A stretch of DNA of 64,000 nucleotides from Microvirga lotononidis (lineage in GTDB: Bacteria > Pseudomonadota > Alphaproteobacteria > Rhizobiales > Beijerinckiaceae), in assembly GCF_034627025.1 (NCBI RefSeq), contig NZ_CP141049.1, positions 186,001-250,000 of the forward strand, read 5' to 3'. The position numbers and the translations under genes were made by a program. The notes under the pieces are model-generated. The model did no database searches. It saw only the letters and a list, made by a program, of their open reading frames with translations, and was not told where the DNA came from. This document shows, piece by piece, positions 37,671 through 46,920 of the stretch (its first letter is position 1; the number at the start of each line of letters is the position of its first letter).

Positions 37671-38759
37671 ATGGATACCTTGTCTTATCCCTACGCGATG
37701 CGGGCTCTCATCCTGGCGCCGCACGGACGGGATGCGGCGGTTGCCGGCGACATTCTGCACGCGGTCGGGATCGCGGCTGAGGTCTGCCCGAACCTGCCAG
37801 CTCTGGTTCGGGAGCTTGAACGTGGGGCTGGCTTTGCGCTCATCACCGACGAGGCCTTCCGTACTGCCGACCTGACGGATCTGTCCCGCTGGCTGGCCGA
37901 CCAGCCCGCCTGGTCCGACTTTGCCTTCGTGCTGCTGACGCGGCGCGGGGGCGGGGTCGAGCGTAATCCTGCCTTGGAGCGCCTCACCGAGATCCTCGGC
38001 AACGTGACCTTCCTGGAGCGCCCCTTCCATGCCGGAACCCTGGTCAGTCTGGCCCGGACGGCCCTGCGCGGCCGGGAGCGGCAATACGAGGCCCGCGCCC
38101 GCCTGGCCGAAATGCACACGGCGGAAAAGCGCCTGACGGCAGCGCTCGACCAGGCCAGGCGTGCCGCCGAGCACCAGACGTTGCTCATCGGCGAACTGAA
38201 CCACCGCGTGAAGAACACCCTGGCCACAGTGCAGTCCATCGTCATGCAAACCCTGCGCACGAACGTCACCTCGGAGGACGCGAAAGAGGCCATTCAGATG
38301 CGGCTGCTCGCCCTGTCACGGGCGCACGATGTGCTCACCCGCGAGAGCTGGGAGGGCGCCGACCTGATCGAAGTCGTCACGCGAGCGCTTGAGCCGTACC
38401 AGACCTCGAACGAGGACCGGCTCCACATTGCCGGTCCGCATGTGCGGCTCACCCCTCGCATGTCATTGGCCCTCGCCATGGCGTTGCATGAACTGGCCAC
38501 CAACGCGGTCAAGTATGGGGCTCTGTCGAACAAGGCCGGCATCGTTGAGGTGTCTTGGACCGTGCAAAACGGGGCTGCGCCGCCCCGGCTGAGCTTGCGC
38601 TGGACGGAAAGTGGCGGTCCGCCGGTGAAGGCTCCGTCGCGGCGCGGCTTCGGCTCGCGTCTGATCGAGCGCAGCCTGGCGCAGGATCTCGACGGTCAAG
38701 TCGAGATCGCCTTTGACCCGACAGGAGTCGTGTGCACGGTCGATGCCCCAGTCGCGTAG
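37671..38759 (+). CDS. HWE/HisKA_2-type histidine kinase with degenerate receiver
   Basis: This 362-residue kinase has an N-terminal receiver-like region (ALILAPHGRDAAVAGDILHAVGIAAEV...) that lacks an evident phosphoacceptor Asp triad, a coiled-coil linker (RLAEMHTAEKRLTAALDQARRAAEHQ), and the phosphoacceptor His in ELNHRVKNTLATVQSIV. The ATP-binding part has MALHELATNAVKYGALS and GFGSRLIERSLAQDL. The first base after the KaiC-like stop is 3 bases from its ATG, so the two are coupled. A KaiC-kinase pair of this sort is seen in several alphaproteobacteria; the partner and signal are unknown. Confidence 0.92.
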   Translation: MDTLSYPYAMRALILAPHGRDAAVAGDILHAVGIAAEVCPNLPALVRELERGAGFALITDEAFRTADLTDLSRWLADQPAWSDFAFVLLTRRGGGVERNPALERLTEILGNVTFLERPFHAGTLVSLARTALRGRERQYEARARLAEMHTAEKRLTAALDQARRAAEHQTLLIGELNHRVKNTLATVQSIVMQTLRTNVTSEDAKEAIQMRLLALSRAHDVLTRESWEGADLIEVVTRALEPYQTSNEDRLHIAGPHVRLTPRMSLALAMALHELATNAVKYGALSNKAGIVEVSWTVQNGAAPPRLSLRWTESGGPPVKAPSRRGFGSRLIERSLAQDLDGQVEIAFDPTGVVCTVDAPVA

Positions 38760-39055
38760 AGCGTAGCTTCATGTCGACCGGTAATCTTCAGCGACATCGC
38801 CTCTCAGCGGGCGTCAGGGCTCAATAAGCTCGGAAGGTCTCCTAATGTGGCACATCTCGGAAGAAGCATTTTGGTCAGCTCATGAGGCGGTAAGCCGACC
38901 TTCATTTCATTCGCTGTTCGTCACTCTTTGACCCGAAGGAAACCTTCGAATCCGGCAGATGAGGATGGCTCGGCTGGCTCGCGCTGTGCGGACCTGGAGC
39001 GCCACGTCAGTGAAAGGCGGATCCGGTTTTCGCTCGCACAGGCCGCTGGTTCCGC
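38760..39055. other. Gene-free stretch after the kinase
   Basis: I see no gene or strong signal in these bases. Confidence 0.4.
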
Positions 39056-39225
39056 TCAAACGCGGCGCGGCGCGGCGTCTTGCGCCTGAGGCGGCGAGCA
39101 TCGTCTGGGCCGAATTTGAGCGCCCACGGGCGAACTGTCTCGTAGGAGAGGAGAATGCCGCCCAACGACTGAGGCGATGGACTGAGTTGGGAGCCGGTAA
39201 CGCTTGTAGCTGACCGCATGGGGCA
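39056..39225 (-). pseudogene. IS6-family transposase remnant, frameshifted
   Basis: On the minus strand HAVSYKRYRLPTQSIA is the start of an IS6 transposase; a second frame then gives ILLSYETVRPWALKFGPDDARRLRRKTPRR, the segment just before the first catalytic Asp in IS6 proteins. The two parts are in different frames and the rest of the element is gone. This is a second IS6 scar besides the one at 18904. Confidence 0.75.
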
Positions 39226-39324
39226 TGCCGCCGCTCTCAAGCCACAAGCCGCTGCCCAAAAGACCCCAAATGACCCTGTGACACCACCGCGGCACTGCCT
39301 CCGGAACAATGCCGGTCTGTCTTA

Positions 39325-40521
39325 GTGGTGCATCCGGCAGGTAGAGGGGTATAATGGCCTCTCCCGCTGATCCAGTAGCGGAGGCGACCCAGGGCACCTG
39401 TCTGCTTACGGGACTTAACCGCTGACGAGTTCGCAACCATCAAGCGCCTGGCTCACTCCCACACCGCTCCGGCCCAACGCGTACAGCGTGCCCAGATCAT
39501 CTGGCGCGCCAGTCGCGGCGAGAGCGCCTCGGCGATTGCAACTCGCGTGGGTCTTGAGGGCGAGACCGTGCGCAAGCGCATTCGCCGTTTCAATGCGGAA
39601 GGACTGGAAGCGCTCAAGGACCGATACCGCTCAGGCCGCCGGCCAACCTACACACCCGAGCAGATGGCCACCGTCATCGCTACGGCGCTCACGAAACCAG
39701 AGACCCTCGGCCTGCCGTTTGCCGCCTGGACCTTGGATCGGCTGGCCGCTTACCTGCACGAGCACAAAGGGATCGCGATGCAGCGCAGCCGCATCGACGA
39801 GATCCTGCTCCACGAGGGCTTGCGCTGGCACAAGCACGAGACCTGGTTCGGCGAGCGGGTCGATCCGGCCTTCGCCGAAAAAGGGGACGATCGAAACGCT
39901 CTATACCAAGCCACCTGCGGGCAGTTGTGTGATCTGCCTGGACGAGATGGGGCCGGTGAGCGCCAAGAGCTATGCCGGCCATGCCCTGGTGCAGAATCGG
40001 ACGCGACCAGCCGAGCGGGCGAGACAGGAGATCGACTATGGCCGGCGCGCCAAGGGTTATGTCTTCGGGGCCTTCTGTCCCGCGACGGGCGAGGCCTTCA
40101 CGCATCCGTATCTAGGACGGGGCGGCGCGTATTGGGTTGACTTCCTGGAGCACGTTGAAACCTGGATCCCGCGCACGACCGAGCGGATCTACGCGATCCT
40201 GGATAACCTGAGTTCGCATCGCACCACGGACGTGCTGCTGTTCCTGCTCGCCCATCCGCGCTGGGAGATGGTGTTCCAGCCCAAATACGCCGCTTATCTC
40301 AATCTGATCGAACCCTGGTGGAAGATCCTGCGCTCCCTGGCATTAGCAGGTCGGCGGTTTCAGAGCTGGAACGAGATCGTCGCTGCGGTCCACGGCGCCA
40401 CCGTCTCCTGGAATGCGCACCGCCATCCCTTCGTCTGGGGTAAACGCCGCCGGCATCGACCGCGCCGCTCACCCGGCATCGCCCTGCTGCCCAAGGCAGC
40501 ATGACTTACCGGATGCACCAC
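39325..40521 (+). mobile_element. IS630-family insertion sequence
   Basis: Terminal inverted repeats GTGGTGCATCCGG (39325-39337) and CCGGATGCACCAC (40509-40521) are perfect over 13 bp and enclose one transposase gene, about 1.2 kb in all. TTA flanks both ends (39322-39324 and 40522-40524), compatible with IS630 insertion at TA. The right end directly abuts the stop codon of the AraC-type gene. Confidence 0.85.
39354..40504 (+). pseudogene. IS630 transposase, frameshifted
   Basis: The N-terminal part (LTADEFATIKRLAHSHTAPAQRVQRAQ, then GLEGETVRKRIRRFNAEGLEALKDRYRSGRRP) and the C-terminal part (CLDEMGPVSAKSYAGH, then AILDNLSSHRTTDVLLFLLAHPRWEMVFQPKYAAYLNLIEPWW with the DDE residues) lie in different frames. 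The switch occurs at AAAAAGGGG (39878-39886), where one base is extra. The N-terminal frame itself has no usual start; an ATG at 39354 is in a third frame. IS630 elements can use programmed frameshifting, but two shifts suggest decay. Confidence 0.8.
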
Positions 40522-41484
40522 TTAGCCGGCGAGGGGTAGCACGATACTTAGAGCCTGCGCCCCTCCTGCGTGCTTCCACGGCGGCTGATGGTAGAACTCA
40601 TAGCCGCCATTCCCATCAGGCAGGAACATTTCACCTGAGGTCTGAAGCCACGCCAGACTCACCGTCTCAAAGGCATGGAAGATCTCGGCATACGGCCCCT
40701 CGTGCCGGTAGGACACGTATCGACCCGCCTGGAACTCGAGCTCCTGCAGGGCGCTCTCACTCACATCGATTCCGCGATCGATCACCGCGCAGTCGTACCG
40801 GATCATTTCGCCCGGCGTGATCAACGGCGTATCCAGGATGACCCCGACAGCCTCAGCCTGATCAAGTGGATAGCCGATCTGTTCCAGATAGGCAGCGAAC
40901 CGCCGCCAATGATCCTCCACCTGTGCGTAGGGGCCATGGAAACGCAGTGCCAGCAGGCGCAGCGAGGGGCGGGTTCCGACCGAGACCTGTGGCAGGCGGG
41001 CCAAGTGCGCCTGTGACGGCTGCGGCCGCGCCTGTTGGGCAAGAGCACGGTATTGGGACGGCGCAATGCTGAACTGGCGCTGGAACGCCCGGATGAACGC
41101 CTCGTGGCTGGCATAGCCGGCGTTGAAGGCGATGCGGGTGATCGGCTCATCGCTCATTTGCAGGTTCATGGCAGCTCGGTCGAGCCGGGTCCGACGCAGG
41201 TAGGCACTTGGGGACTCGCCCATAAAGGCCTGAAAATAACGCTGGAAATGAAAAGGGGTCAGGCCAACATGAGCCGCCACGTCAGTCAGGGTCATCTCGC
41301 GGGCAGGCGTGAGCTCGATCAGGCGCACGGCGCGGGCAATCCGCGGATCGTCGAGCATCCTGGGCAAAGCTCTTCTGCGGGCCGGCAACGACGGCGCCCC
41401 AGCTGGCGGCGGATCATAGATCAGGTGTGGTGAAGTGCTGTTTTGCCCCTCGGCCTGTGTCGGACCGGATAACGTTCCTGACAT
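40522..41484 (-). CDS. AraC-family regulator with GyrI-like ligand domain
   Basis: This 320-residue regulator has the double AraC helix-turn-helix (MTLTDVAAHVGLTPFHFQRYFQAFMGESPSAYLRRTRLDRAAMNLQ and ITRIAFNAGYASHEAFIRAFQRQF) near residues 60-160, followed by a GyrI/SOUL-like effector domain (LRLLALRFHGPYAQVEDHWRRFAAYLEQIG, through RYVSYRHEGPYAEIFHAFETVSLAWL). This Rob/SoxS-like design senses small hydrophobic ligands. The ATG at 41484 has GGGG 7 bases upstream. Its TAA abuts the IS630 right end, so the C-terminus may have been replaced or just spared. Confidence 0.9.
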   Translation of the reverse strand: MSGTLSGPTQAEGQNSTSPHLIYDPPPAGAPSLPARRRALPRMLDDPRIARAVRLIELTPAREMTLTDVAAHVGLTPFHFQRYFQAFMGESPSAYLRRTRLDRAAMNLQMSDEPITRIAFNAGYASHEAFIRAFQRQFSIAPSQYRALAQQARPQPSQAHLARLPQVSVGTRPSLRLLALRFHGPYAQVEDHWRRFAAYLEQIGYPLDQAEAVGVILDTPLITPGEMIRYDCAVIDRGIDVSESALQELEFQAGRYVSYRHEGPYAEIFHAFETVSLAWLQTSGEMFLPDGNGGYEFYHQPPWKHAGGAQALSIVLPLAG

Positions 41485-41636
41485 TGCGAACCCCATCAAA
41501 TTTTCACAGCCGGCGTGCGCCACCGCAAGTTTGATCAAGTCAGGCCTGCCCAGAAAGGCTAAGCCTTCAGTTCCGGAATCTATTCCACAGAAGACGTTGC
41601 ATAGGCGCGGTGGGATTTCAACCGGGGGCAGCTGAG

Positions 41637-44600
41637 ATGCAGTGGGGAGCAGGATTGCAGCAACGCAGTGTACATGAACCGGCGATGGCCGCCGCAAGAG
41701 ACTTTGATCTTAGATCAACCCTGTCATTGATCGTGAGACAAGGCTCACTCCAGCGCCGTGAGAAATCTTGGATTCGGTCGACCGAGGGAGGAAGTGCACG
41801 CCAACCCAACACCTTACCGACGCTTCTGGCTTCGGTCTCAACTCTCGCTTTGTTGCTACTTCCTATCTCGGCTCAGGCGCAAGCAGTCATCGATGATGGC
41901 GACACAGTTACAACTCCCGGCCCGTATCCTAACCCATGGATCGTCTCGGGAGGTATATCGGTCGGCCAACGTTCCAGTGGGACCTTGATCATTCAATCTG
42001 GCGGCCGGGTCGAAAGCTGGGACAGCGCGATCGCCGAGAACGCAGGCTCCTCGGGCACGGTGACCGTGAGCGGTGCCGGCGCAAACTGGACTCTGACCAA
42101 CGGCACGGGCTGGCCCTTGATCGGCGAACTCGCGATTGGCAAAGGGGGCTCAGGCAGCCTCACCATCGAAAACGGTGGTACCGTCAACAGCGGAAGTGCC
42201 AACCTCGGTTTCCAATCTGGAGCATCCGGAACAGCGACGGTGACCGGGCCTGGCTCATACTGGGACAGTGGTTCTCTCAATATCGGCCGGTTGGGGGGAA
42301 CGGGCACCCTCTCGATCGCAGACGGCGGCCAAGTGATCAGTGGCTTCAGTTCGATCGGCTTGTCAGCTGGTGCATTCGGTACGGTAAGGGTCAGCGGCGC
42401 CAACTCCCTATGGCACAGCGGCATGGGGCTTTATGTTGGCGAGGCCGGCACGGGTTCGTTGACCATCGAGAATGGCGGTAGGGTCAGCAGTTGGTTCGTC
42501 CATATGGGTTTCAGCGCCGGCTCCTCAGGCACGGTGACCGTGAGCGGGGCCAATTCGCAATGGATCAGTTACAGCGATCTCAATGTTGGCGTGAATGGTT
42601 TCGGCCGCCTGACCGTCGAGAATGGTGGCACGGTCGAGGCTGCAGTGAGCTCGATTGGCTATCAAGCAGGGGCTGTCGGTACCGTCACGGTCACAGACGC
42701 CAACTCCCGATGGACCATCGGCGGTGATCTCACCGTTGGCAGAAGCGGCGACGGAACGCTGGCCATCCAGAATGGTGGAGTGGTCAGCACAGCAACCACG
42801 TGGATCGGCTCGGATACCGGAGGGAGTGGAACAGTATCGGTCAAGGGCACCGCAGCGGCGCGCGGTGCTCTCGAGACGAGCCAAATCCGAAAAGGCTCTG
42901 GAACCGCTACATTGACGATCGACGGAGGCGTGCTGCGGGCGACAGCCGATCAGGCAGACTTCCTGTCCGGGTTCTCATCAGGAGATATCACCATTGATGA
43001 CGGAGGAGCCGTCTTCGACACGAACGGCTTCGACATTGGTGTCTCGGCTCCCTTGGAGGGCCCTGGCGGGCTGATCAAACACGGGGCCGGAACTTTGACC
43101 TTCTCTGGCCCCAATACCTACTCAGGCGGCACAACCGTCGTCGCTGGCGAAATCATAGCTACCACTACCGGCGCTCTCGGCACCGGGCCAGCGACGGTGA
43201 CCGGTGCTGGCTCGGCGCTAACCTTCAACGGCTCCGGTGTGAGCGCCGCAGCCTTGCCGATCACGCTGAACGACTCCGCGCAGCTCAATTTCCAGAATGG
43301 CGCAAACGCAGGGTCCGCTCAGATCGAGATCGCACCTGATGCAACGCCGTCCTTCGGTGGCGGTGTTCGGTTTGCGGGTGGATCCTCGGCCGGGAATACA
43401 ACGATGACCAATGCGCTCGGATCAGGCTATGTCGGGATATACTTCTACGACACCAGCACGGCCGGATCAGCCACCATCACTAATCGCAATGGCGCGATCA
43501 CTCGCTTCTATAATACCTCGAGCGCGGGATCAGCTCGGATTGTGAACGAGGACAACGGCGCAACCTTCCTTTCGGGCCAGAGCACGGCTGGCACAGCCAC
43601 CATCATCAATCGCGCTACTGGGGCGCTGTACTTCACCGGCTCCGCAACCGCCGCCGCGGCGGGGGTCATCAACGAAGCCGGTGGCAGGGTTGACCTTGCC
43701 GGTCTATTTGCAGCCGGTACAGCCATTGGCTCTCTCTCAGGGGCTGGCGATGTCTCGCTGGCGCAGGCGAACCTCACAGTGGGCGGCCTCAATCGGAATG
43801 ACACCATCTCCGGTGTCATCTCTGGCACCGGAACACTGACCAAGGCCGGATCGGGGGTGCTCGAACTGACGGGCTCCAGCACTCTTTCAGGGCCGACCTT
43901 GGTCAGGGAGGGGCGTCTGGCAGTGAATGGCTCTCTCGCCAGCTCTCCCGTGACGATCGCCGATGGTGCTTACCTTTCAGGTAAAGGCACGGTGGGCGGC
44001 ATAATCGCCCAGAGTGGTGCCACGATTGCTCCTGGTAACTCCATCGGTACATTGAACGTCTCCGGAAATGTGAACCTCACAGAAGGCTCAAATTACCAAG
44101 TCGAGATCAACGCCGCCGGTCAGAGCGACTGGATCGTCGCCACGGGTGCAGCGGCGCTCTCCGGCGGAACGGTGCGGGTGCTGCCGGACCAAGGCACGGG
44201 CTACAAGGCCGATAGCCCCTATAGCATCCTGAGCGCTCAAGGTGGTGTGAACGGTGTTTTCACAGGCCCCGTGGGAGGTGAGTTCGCCTTTGTCACGCCG
44301 ACTCTGCACTATAGCCACGACACCGTGACCCTGACGCTGGTGCGTAAGGTCCAGCCACAACCGCCGGAACCGCCGACCCCACCACATCCGCCGAAGCCTC
44401 CTGAACCGCCACCCCCACTTGCGTTCCATTCGGTGGCCGACACCAAGAACCAATACACCACTGCCGATGGCGTGGAGGCTCTGGGCGCTGGCAACCGTCT
44501 CTACGACATCATCCTCGGTGCCAGCGCTGCCGGCGCGCGGCAAGCCTTTGATGCCCTCTCCGGCGAAGCGCATGCTTCCGCTCTGTCGGTGGCGTACGAG

Positions 44601-45590
44601 GATGGCCGCTTGGTACGTGAGGCAATCCTGACCCGCCTGCGCGAGCCGCTGGACTCCGGCCTGCCAACCTTCGCGCAGGGCTCTTACGCAGCAGCCTATG
44701 TGGCGGACAGCCCGCAGGCGCCACCGCCGGTCACCGTCACACCATCCTTTGATCCGAGCCGGTCTGCCCTGTGGGGTGAAGGCTTCGGCTCCTGGGGCAA
44801 GATCGGCGGCAACGGCAATGCCGCGGGCCTCGAAACCTCCACCGGTGGGTTCATCCTCGGCGCCGACGCGCAGGTGGCGGAAGCCTTCCGTCTCGGTCTG
44901 GCCGGTGGCTTCACCCGCACCACCTTCGACATCGACGGCCGGCTCTCGTCGGGCAGCAACGAGAGCGTCTTTGCAGCACTCTACGGCTCGTCCTCCTGGG
45001 GAGCGCTCAGCCTGCGGCTGGGCGCGGCTTATGCCTGGCACGACATCGATGTGAACCGCACCGTCCGCTTTCCCGGCTTTGCTGGCGCGATCGACACGTC
45101 CTACGATGGTTGGACCGCACAGGCCTTTGGCGAGGTGGGCTACCGGATGGGCCTAGGCCCGGTGCAGCTGGAGCCGTTCGTTGGAGCCTCGGTGTTGCGG
45201 CTGCACACCGACGCCTTCCAGGAGGAGGGCGGGCCCGCAGCGCTCACCGGCTCCGCCCGGGATCAGGATCTGGCCACCACGACGCTGGGCCTGCGGGCCG
45301 AGGCCCGCCTGAGCGACACGGTCCCGCTGATCGTGCGCGGTCTCATCGGCTGGCGCCATGCCTATGGCGACGTTGAGCCAGAAGCGCTCCTCGCCTTCAG
45401 CGGCGGTGCCACAGCCTTCACGGTGGCGGGCACGCCGATCGACCGCAATGCGCTGGTGGCGGAGGCTGGGCTCGACTGGCAAGCCTCGGACACGATTAGC
45501 CTTGGGATTGCCTACTCCGGTCAGGTCGGTAAGCGGATCCAGGAGCATGCCCTCAAAGGCAATCTCGTCTGGCGCTTCAACTCCTATTGA
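41637..45590 (+). CDS. Large autotransporter adhesin-like protein 1
   Basis: This 1317-residue type V secreted protein has a long N-terminal extension, a signal (TLPTLLASVSTLALLLLPISAQAQA), a passenger of beta-helix repeats, a proline-rich linker (QPQPPEPPTPPHPPKPPEPPPP) and a C-terminal autotransporter barrel of about 270 residues ending NLVWRFNSY. The passenger has at least six units of the pattern LTIENGGTV-spacer-IGxxAGSSGTVTVSGANSxW, then an autotransporter beta-strand repeat GAGTLTFSGPNTYSGGTTVVAGE. I took the ATG at 41637 because its upstream bases are conserved with the second copy. It is probably an adhesin; the ligand is unknown. Confidence 0.92.
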   Translation: MQWGAGLQQRSVHEPAMAAARDFDLRSTLSLIVRQGSLQRREKSWIRSTEGGSARQPNTLPTLLASVSTLALLLLPISAQAQAVIDDGDTVTTPGPYPNPWIVSGGISVGQRSSGTLIIQSGGRVESWDSAIAENAGSSGTVTVSGAGANWTLTNGTGWPLIGELAIGKGGSGSLTIENGGTVNSGSANLGFQSGASGTATVTGPGSYWDSGSLNIGRLGGTGTLSIADGGQVISGFSSIGLSAGAFGTVRVSGANSLWHSGMGLYVGEAGTGSLTIENGGRVSSWFVHMGFSAGSSGTVTVSGANSQWISYSDLNVGVNGFGRLTVENGGTVEAAVSSIGYQAGAVGTVTVTDANSRWTIGGDLTVGRSGDGTLAIQNGGVVSTATTWIGSDTGGSGTVSVKGTAAARGALETSQIRKGSGTATLTIDGGVLRATADQADFLSGFSSGDITIDDGGAVFDTNGFDIGVSAPLEGPGGLIKHGAGTLTFSGPNTYSGGTTVVAGEIIATTTGALGTGPATVTGAGSALTFNGSGVSAAALPITLNDSAQLNFQNGANAGSAQIEIAPDATPSFGGGVRFAGGSSAGNTTMTNALGSGYVGIYFYDTSTAGSATITNRNGAITRFYNTSSAGSARIVNEDNGATFLSGQSTAGTATIINRATGALYFTGSATAAAAGVINEAGGRVDLAGLFAAGTAIGSLSGAGDVSLAQANLTVGGLNRNDTISGVISGTGTLTKAGSGVLELTGSSTLSGPTLVREGRLAVNGSLASSPVTIADGAYLSGKGTVGGIIAQSGATIAPGNSIGTLNVSGNVNLTEGSNYQVEINAAGQSDWIVATGAAALSGGTVRVLPDQGTGYKADSPYSILSAQGGVNGVFTGPVGGEFAFVTPTLHYSHDTVTLTLVRKVQPQPPEPPTPPHPPKPPEPPPPLAFHSVADTKNQYTTADGVEALGAGNRLYDIILGASAAGARQAFDALSGEAHASALSVAYEDGRLVREAILTRLREPLDSGLPTFAQGSYAAAYVADSPQAPPPVTVTPSFDPSRSALWGEGFGSWGKIGGNGNAAGLETSTGGFILGADAQVAEAFRLGLAGGFTRTTFDIDGRLSSGSNESVFAALYGSSSWGALSLRLGAAYAWHDIDVNRTVRFPGFAGAIDTSYDGWTAQAFGEVGYRMGLGPVQLEPFVGASVLRLHTDAFQEEGGPAALTGSARDQDLATTTLGLRAEARLSDTVPLIVRGLIGWRHAYGDVEPEALLAFSGGATAFTVAGTPIDRNALVAEAGLDWQASDTISLGIAYSGQVGKRIQEHALKGNLVWRFNSY
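44781..45556 (+). repeat. 776-bp block identical to 51169-51944 (copy A)
   Basis: This segment codes for the autotransporter barrel of protein 1. I found no difference from the block at 51169-51944, including wobble positions, while flanking codons differ at once (GGTGAA against GGCGAG before it, AAAGGC against AAGGGT after it). Confidence 0.9.
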
Positions 45591-45918
45591 TCCGCCCAGA
45601 GAATGGCGTTTGGGGTGATAGAAACCTCATGGATCTTACTGCCGTACAAGTGCGGTGCCGCAAAACAGCCGTTGGCTAGGAGGCCTCAGCTTCGTGGCGA
45701 ACGTCTGATTGAGGCAATAGCTTCGAGATCGAATCTGTTCTTCGATGGAGTGCCTCGCCACACCCATGCGCGAGCAACCTGATCCTCCTTTCAAGCACTC
45801 CGTGCAGCGGCGCCTCGAAAGGGACTATCCATGTCTCATGAGCGGGTTCCCATCTAAACCAGCCAGCAAAAAGCCCGGGTTTCCCCGGGCTCTTCGTTGA
45901 TCGCAGGTACGATGAATC
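45591..45918. terminator. Intergenic region with terminator of the porin gene
   Basis: The hairpin AGCCCGGG (45872-45879) with CCCGGGCT (45884-45891), followed on the minus strand by a run of five U (A-run at 45868-45872), is a good intrinsic terminator for the minus-strand porin gene that stops at 45919. I see nothing else in the 328-base gap. Confidence 0.75.
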
Positions 45919-46680
45919 TCAGTAGGTGCCGAATTTGTAGCTGAGGCCCACGCGAACCGTGTGGAACTCAGGATCCTGCTCGGCCGTGCCACCCTGGATG
46001 AGAGCCGTCGAGTTGTTCTCAACATCCTCGAACTTGGTGTAACGGTACTCGACGCGAGCTGTCAGGTTATTGGTGAAGGCGTACTCAATACCAGCTCCGA
46101 GGGTCCAGCCCCACTCGGTATCATCAAAGGACTCAGAGTACACGCCGGGAACAACGCCGAAGCCCGCCGGGATCGTTGCGCTGTAGGTGTTCTCGATATT
46201 GGCGAACGCCAGACCACCGGTGATGTAGACAAGGGCACGATCGAAGGCCACACCCGCGCGAGCGCGGAGCGAACCCTGGAAGTTGATCTCGCTCTGCACT
46301 GAAGCCGAGGCTCCTGGGAAAGCCGGAGACGTGACGGTCAGATCACCGTCGATGCCAGCGGCTTCGATATCGCCCTCGACGCCGAGCACGAACGAGCCGA
46401 TCTGATAGTTGAAGCCCGCGTGGACACCACCAACGAAGCCGTCCGCATTGAAGTCCGTGGCAATGCCGCCGAGATTAACCGGCACGCCGCCAAAGAACAC
46501 CGAGGTCTCGTCTTCACCCCAGGCATAGCCAGCCTGTGCGCCGACGTAAAAGCCCGTCCAGGTAAAGACAGGAACCGCGGTCACAACCGGAGCCGGAGTA
46601 TGACGTGAAGGCAGATCAGCAGCCGAAGCAGCAGCTGTAAGAGCGACCAAAGCGGTCGCAGAGAGAAGCAGGTTTTTCAT
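45919..46680 (-). CDS. Omp25/RopB-like outer membrane beta-barrel protein
   Basis: This 253-residue protein has a cleaved signal (LLLSATALVALTAAASAA, before DLPSR) and the alphaproteobacterial Omp25-type barrel: FTWTGFYVGAQAGYAWGEDE, GGVHAGFNYQIGSFVLGVEGDIEAAG, LRARAGVAFDRALVYITGGLAFANIENTY, and WTLGAGIEYAFTNNLTARVEYRYTKFED, ending in GLSYKFGTY with the terminal aromatic residue needed for BAM insertion. It sits between the two autotransporter genes and is transcribed against them. A structural or immune-modulating role is known for relatives in Brucella and Rhizobium. Confidence 0.94.
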   Translation of the reverse strand: MKNLLLSATALVALTAAASAADLPSRHTPAPVVTAVPVFTWTGFYVGAQAGYAWGEDETSVFFGGVPVNLGGIATDFNADGFVGGVHAGFNYQIGSFVLGVEGDIEAAGIDGDLTVTSPAFPGASASVQSEINFQGSLRARAGVAFDRALVYITGGLAFANIENTYSATIPAGFGVVPGVYSESFDDTEWGWTLGAGIEYAFTNNLTARVEYRYTKFEDVENNSTALIQGGTAEQDPEFHTVRVGLSYKFGTY

Positions 46681-46920
46681 TGCAGGATGCCCCTAGATAG
46701 AGAAGATATTCATAGCATCCTGGGCTAAATTGTCTGTCACTTTCGAGCCACAACGAGCAAAGGAAGAGCCATTGGTTCGAGCCACATCTCAGCTGCACGG
46801 AGTGCGCCACCGCAAGTTTGATCAAGACAGCCCCGCCTGAAACAGGTAACGGTGCGGTCGCGGAATCTTTTCCGAAGGCGTTGCTAAGGCGTGGTGGAAT
46901 TTCAACCGGGGGCAGTTGAG

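Noticed and set aside
42001..43000. CRISPR-like regular repeats in the autotransporter gene
   Set aside because: The repeats are coding beta-helix units of varying sequence inside an open frame, not identical direct repeats with unique spacers.
44088..45041. Minus-strand frames across the autotransporter barrel regions
   Set aside because: They recur in both copies only because the DNA is duplicated; the plus strand encodes the barrel.
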